The notes below the pieces were generated by a model, which did no database searches, had not been told where the DNA came from, and saw only the letters and a program-made list of their open reading frames with translations. A program made the position numbers and the translations under genes. A stretch of 6,771 nucleotides of DNA from Helicobacteraceae bacterium (GTDB lineage: Bacteria; Campylobacterota; Campylobacteria; Campylobacterales; Helicobacteraceae): the NCBI GenBank assembly GCA_900770765.1, contig CAAGLK010000096.1:1-6771 (forward strand), in the 5' to 3' direction. Below, piece by piece: positions 5,981-6,771 of this stretch (position 1 is the first letter of the stretch; the number at the start of each line of letters is the position of its first letter).

Positions 5981-6022
5981 TGTAGATTGCCACGACTTGC
6001 TACCGCAAGTCTAGCAATGACA
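5981..6022. repeat. REP-like intergenic inverted repeat
   Basis: GACTTGC (5994-6000) and GCAAGTC (6005-6011) form a perfect 7-bp stem around TACC. An outer pair, ATTGC (5986-5990) and GCAAT (6014-6018), extends the hairpin with small bulges, and TGT/ACA close it. It sits between the convergent gpt and the minus-strand gene. The ATTGC...GCAATGAC frame resembles short dispersed palindromic repeats that recur between genes in many bacteria. It lacks a following T run, so a terminator role is uncertain; it may be a REP or a small MITE remnant. Only one copy is in the window. Confidence 0.55.
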
Positions 6023-6045
6023 AAAAACACGGCTTCAAAACCTTT

Positions 6046-6729
6046 TTAAGATTCCGCTATCCGTTTTTTATGCTCCTTTAAGATTCTTTTAATCTCAAAT
6101 AATAGCCATATTGCCCCCCCCCCCCCGAGAACTCCAGGGATTCCAGCAAAGCCGCGGTTATTTGCAGCAATTATAGCTGCTCCTAGTTTATAGCTTAAGT
6201 GATTCTTAAACCTTTGTGATTCCGCGAAATCGCTATAAGATTCCAGCGGTGGCAATTTTAGAAGCGGATTTTTAAGCGTTTGTTTATTATAAAAATCTTG
6301 TTCTTTTTTATAATTATTTGCGATTTTATTTAGAATAAAAGGTAATTTTAAGATTCCACCTACGCTTTTATAATTTTCTAAAATCGCCGCCCCTAATTTA
6401 TAGCTTAAAGAGTGCTTGACTCTATTTACTGCAGAATCCGCTTTTAAGATTTTTTCATTATCTAAAAGCATAAAAAACTCGCTAAAATCTGGCTTGTTTT
6501 CTAGCTTTTGCCAATGCTTTTTATCCTTTTGCAACGCCTTTTTTAAAGGCACTATTTTAGGATTCCGCCTAGGATTTGTATAGCTTAAAAATTTATTTTC
6601 ATTTAATTTTAATCCTAAAAAATTAATGCAATTGGCCAGAGTAAAATGGTCTAAAAAGCCTACTTCATGGCAGCAAACGCCACTTGGAAAATATCTAAAA
6701 AACTCTAGCGGTTTGTGCAGCTCTGCTTT
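6046..6729 (-). CDS. C-terminal part of a probable phase-variable surface-glycan protein with two LSYKLG modules
   Basis: The frame ending at 6046 is open back to a TAA at 6730-6732, about 227 residues. A GTG at 6552 would give 168 residues but has no ribosome binding site, and the upstream residues (EFFRYFPSGVCCHEVGFLDHF, then CINFLGLKLNENKFLSYTNP) look like real protein, so I take this as the tail of a larger, interrupted gene. Counting from the GTG, two related helical modules appear at about 47-83 and 117-163, each with LSYKLGAAI (49-57, 119-127) followed by a glycine patch and a basic helix. As I recall, similar basic tails occur in Campylobacter and Helicobacter proteins of surface-glycan loci, including DUF2972-type and transferase proteins; the enzyme domain is not visible here. 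Module 2 contains a G13 tract (6114-6126) coding LGGGG; in the present frame the ending WLLFEIKRILKEHKK fits module 1, so the 3' end is in frame. No membrane helix is evident. Function is unassigned. Confidence 0.55.
   Translation of the reverse strand, partial: KAELHKPLEFFRYFPSGVCCHEVGFLDHFTLANCINFLGLKLNENKFLSYTNPRRNPKIVPLKKALQKDKKHWQKLENKPDFSEFFMLLDNEKILKADSAVNRVKHSLSYKLGAAILENYKSVGGILKLPFILNKIANNYKKEQDFYNKQTLKNPLLKLPPLESYSDFAESQRFKNHLSYKLGAAIIAANNRGFAGIPGVLGGGGAIWLLFEIKRILKEHKKRIAES
6114..6126. repeat. C13 homopolymer (G13 on coding strand), phase-variation tract
   Basis: Thirteen C in a row, in DNA of very low G+C, lie inside the minus-strand gene and code for its glycine stretch. Gain or loss of one G changes the 22-residue C-terminal tail: one alternative frame gives a short different tail (QYGYYLRLKES, then stop) and the other stops after three codons (NMAI). 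Long intragenic poly-G tracts are the standard slipped-strand switch of surface-structure genes in Helicobacter and Campylobacter. Tract length in a draft assembly may be off by a base. Confidence 0.85.
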
Positions 6730-6771
6730 TTAAAATAGCCCAAAATCCCCCAAAAAAGCAAAACGCCCCCC

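Noticed and set aside
5962..6022. CRISPR repeat or strong intrinsic terminator
   Set aside because: There are two unrelated palindromes rather than spaced direct repeats, and neither is followed by a T run in the gpt direction.

Overview
The window looks like a small draft contig from an epsilonproteobacterium, most likely a Helicobacter (probably an enterohepatic species). Reasons: very AT-rich DNA; -10 boxes without clear -35 boxes; a XerH-type single Xer recombinase; the futalosine-pathway enzyme MqnE; a split PAS/chemoreceptor energy-taxis pair; a short XGPRT of the H. pylori type; and a long poly-C/poly-G tract inside a gene. The first 21 bases are Illumina adapter, so the left edge is a sequencing artefact. 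The right edge stops inside a run of C.

Layout. (1) Positions 22-1135 (+) hold the 3' end of an unrecognised gene, a small unrecognised gene, and a frame-broken gene whose intact 3' part encodes a ribbon-helix-helix protein of the plasmid/mobilisation-accessory kind. This reads like a decaying mobile-element fragment. It contains no GATTC/GAATC words, which are very common in the rest of the window. (2) At about 1142-1169 lies a Xer-site-like inverted repeat (7-bp arms, 6-bp centre), a good candidate for difH, followed by xerH (1252-2319). (3) Convergent to xerH is a minus-strand two-gene operon: an Aer-type PAS protein (4277-3744) overlapping by 4 nt a membrane chemoreceptor with no periplasmic sensor (3747-2356). 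(4) A 160-bp AT-rich divergent promoter region leads rightwards into mqnE (4440-5480) and gpt (5490-5948), 9 nt apart. (5) After an intergenic stretch with two palindromes, a minus-strand gene (6729-6046) encodes a protein with two copies of an LSYKLGAAI module and a 13-base poly-G tract near its 3' end. It is probably a phase-variable surface-glycan gene fragment and appears frame-broken near 6730.

How the genes fit together. XerH and the adjacent dif-like site would resolve chromosome dimers; the degenerate element sits immediately on the other side of that site, as expected if it entered at dif. The PAS protein would sense redox or energy state and signal through the receptor to the flagellar motor. 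MqnE makes aminofutalosine for menaquinone synthesis, and that pathway releases a purine base, so its pairing with a purine phosphoribosyltransferase is biochemically sensible. No RNA genes, CRISPR arrays or complete insertion sequences were seen.
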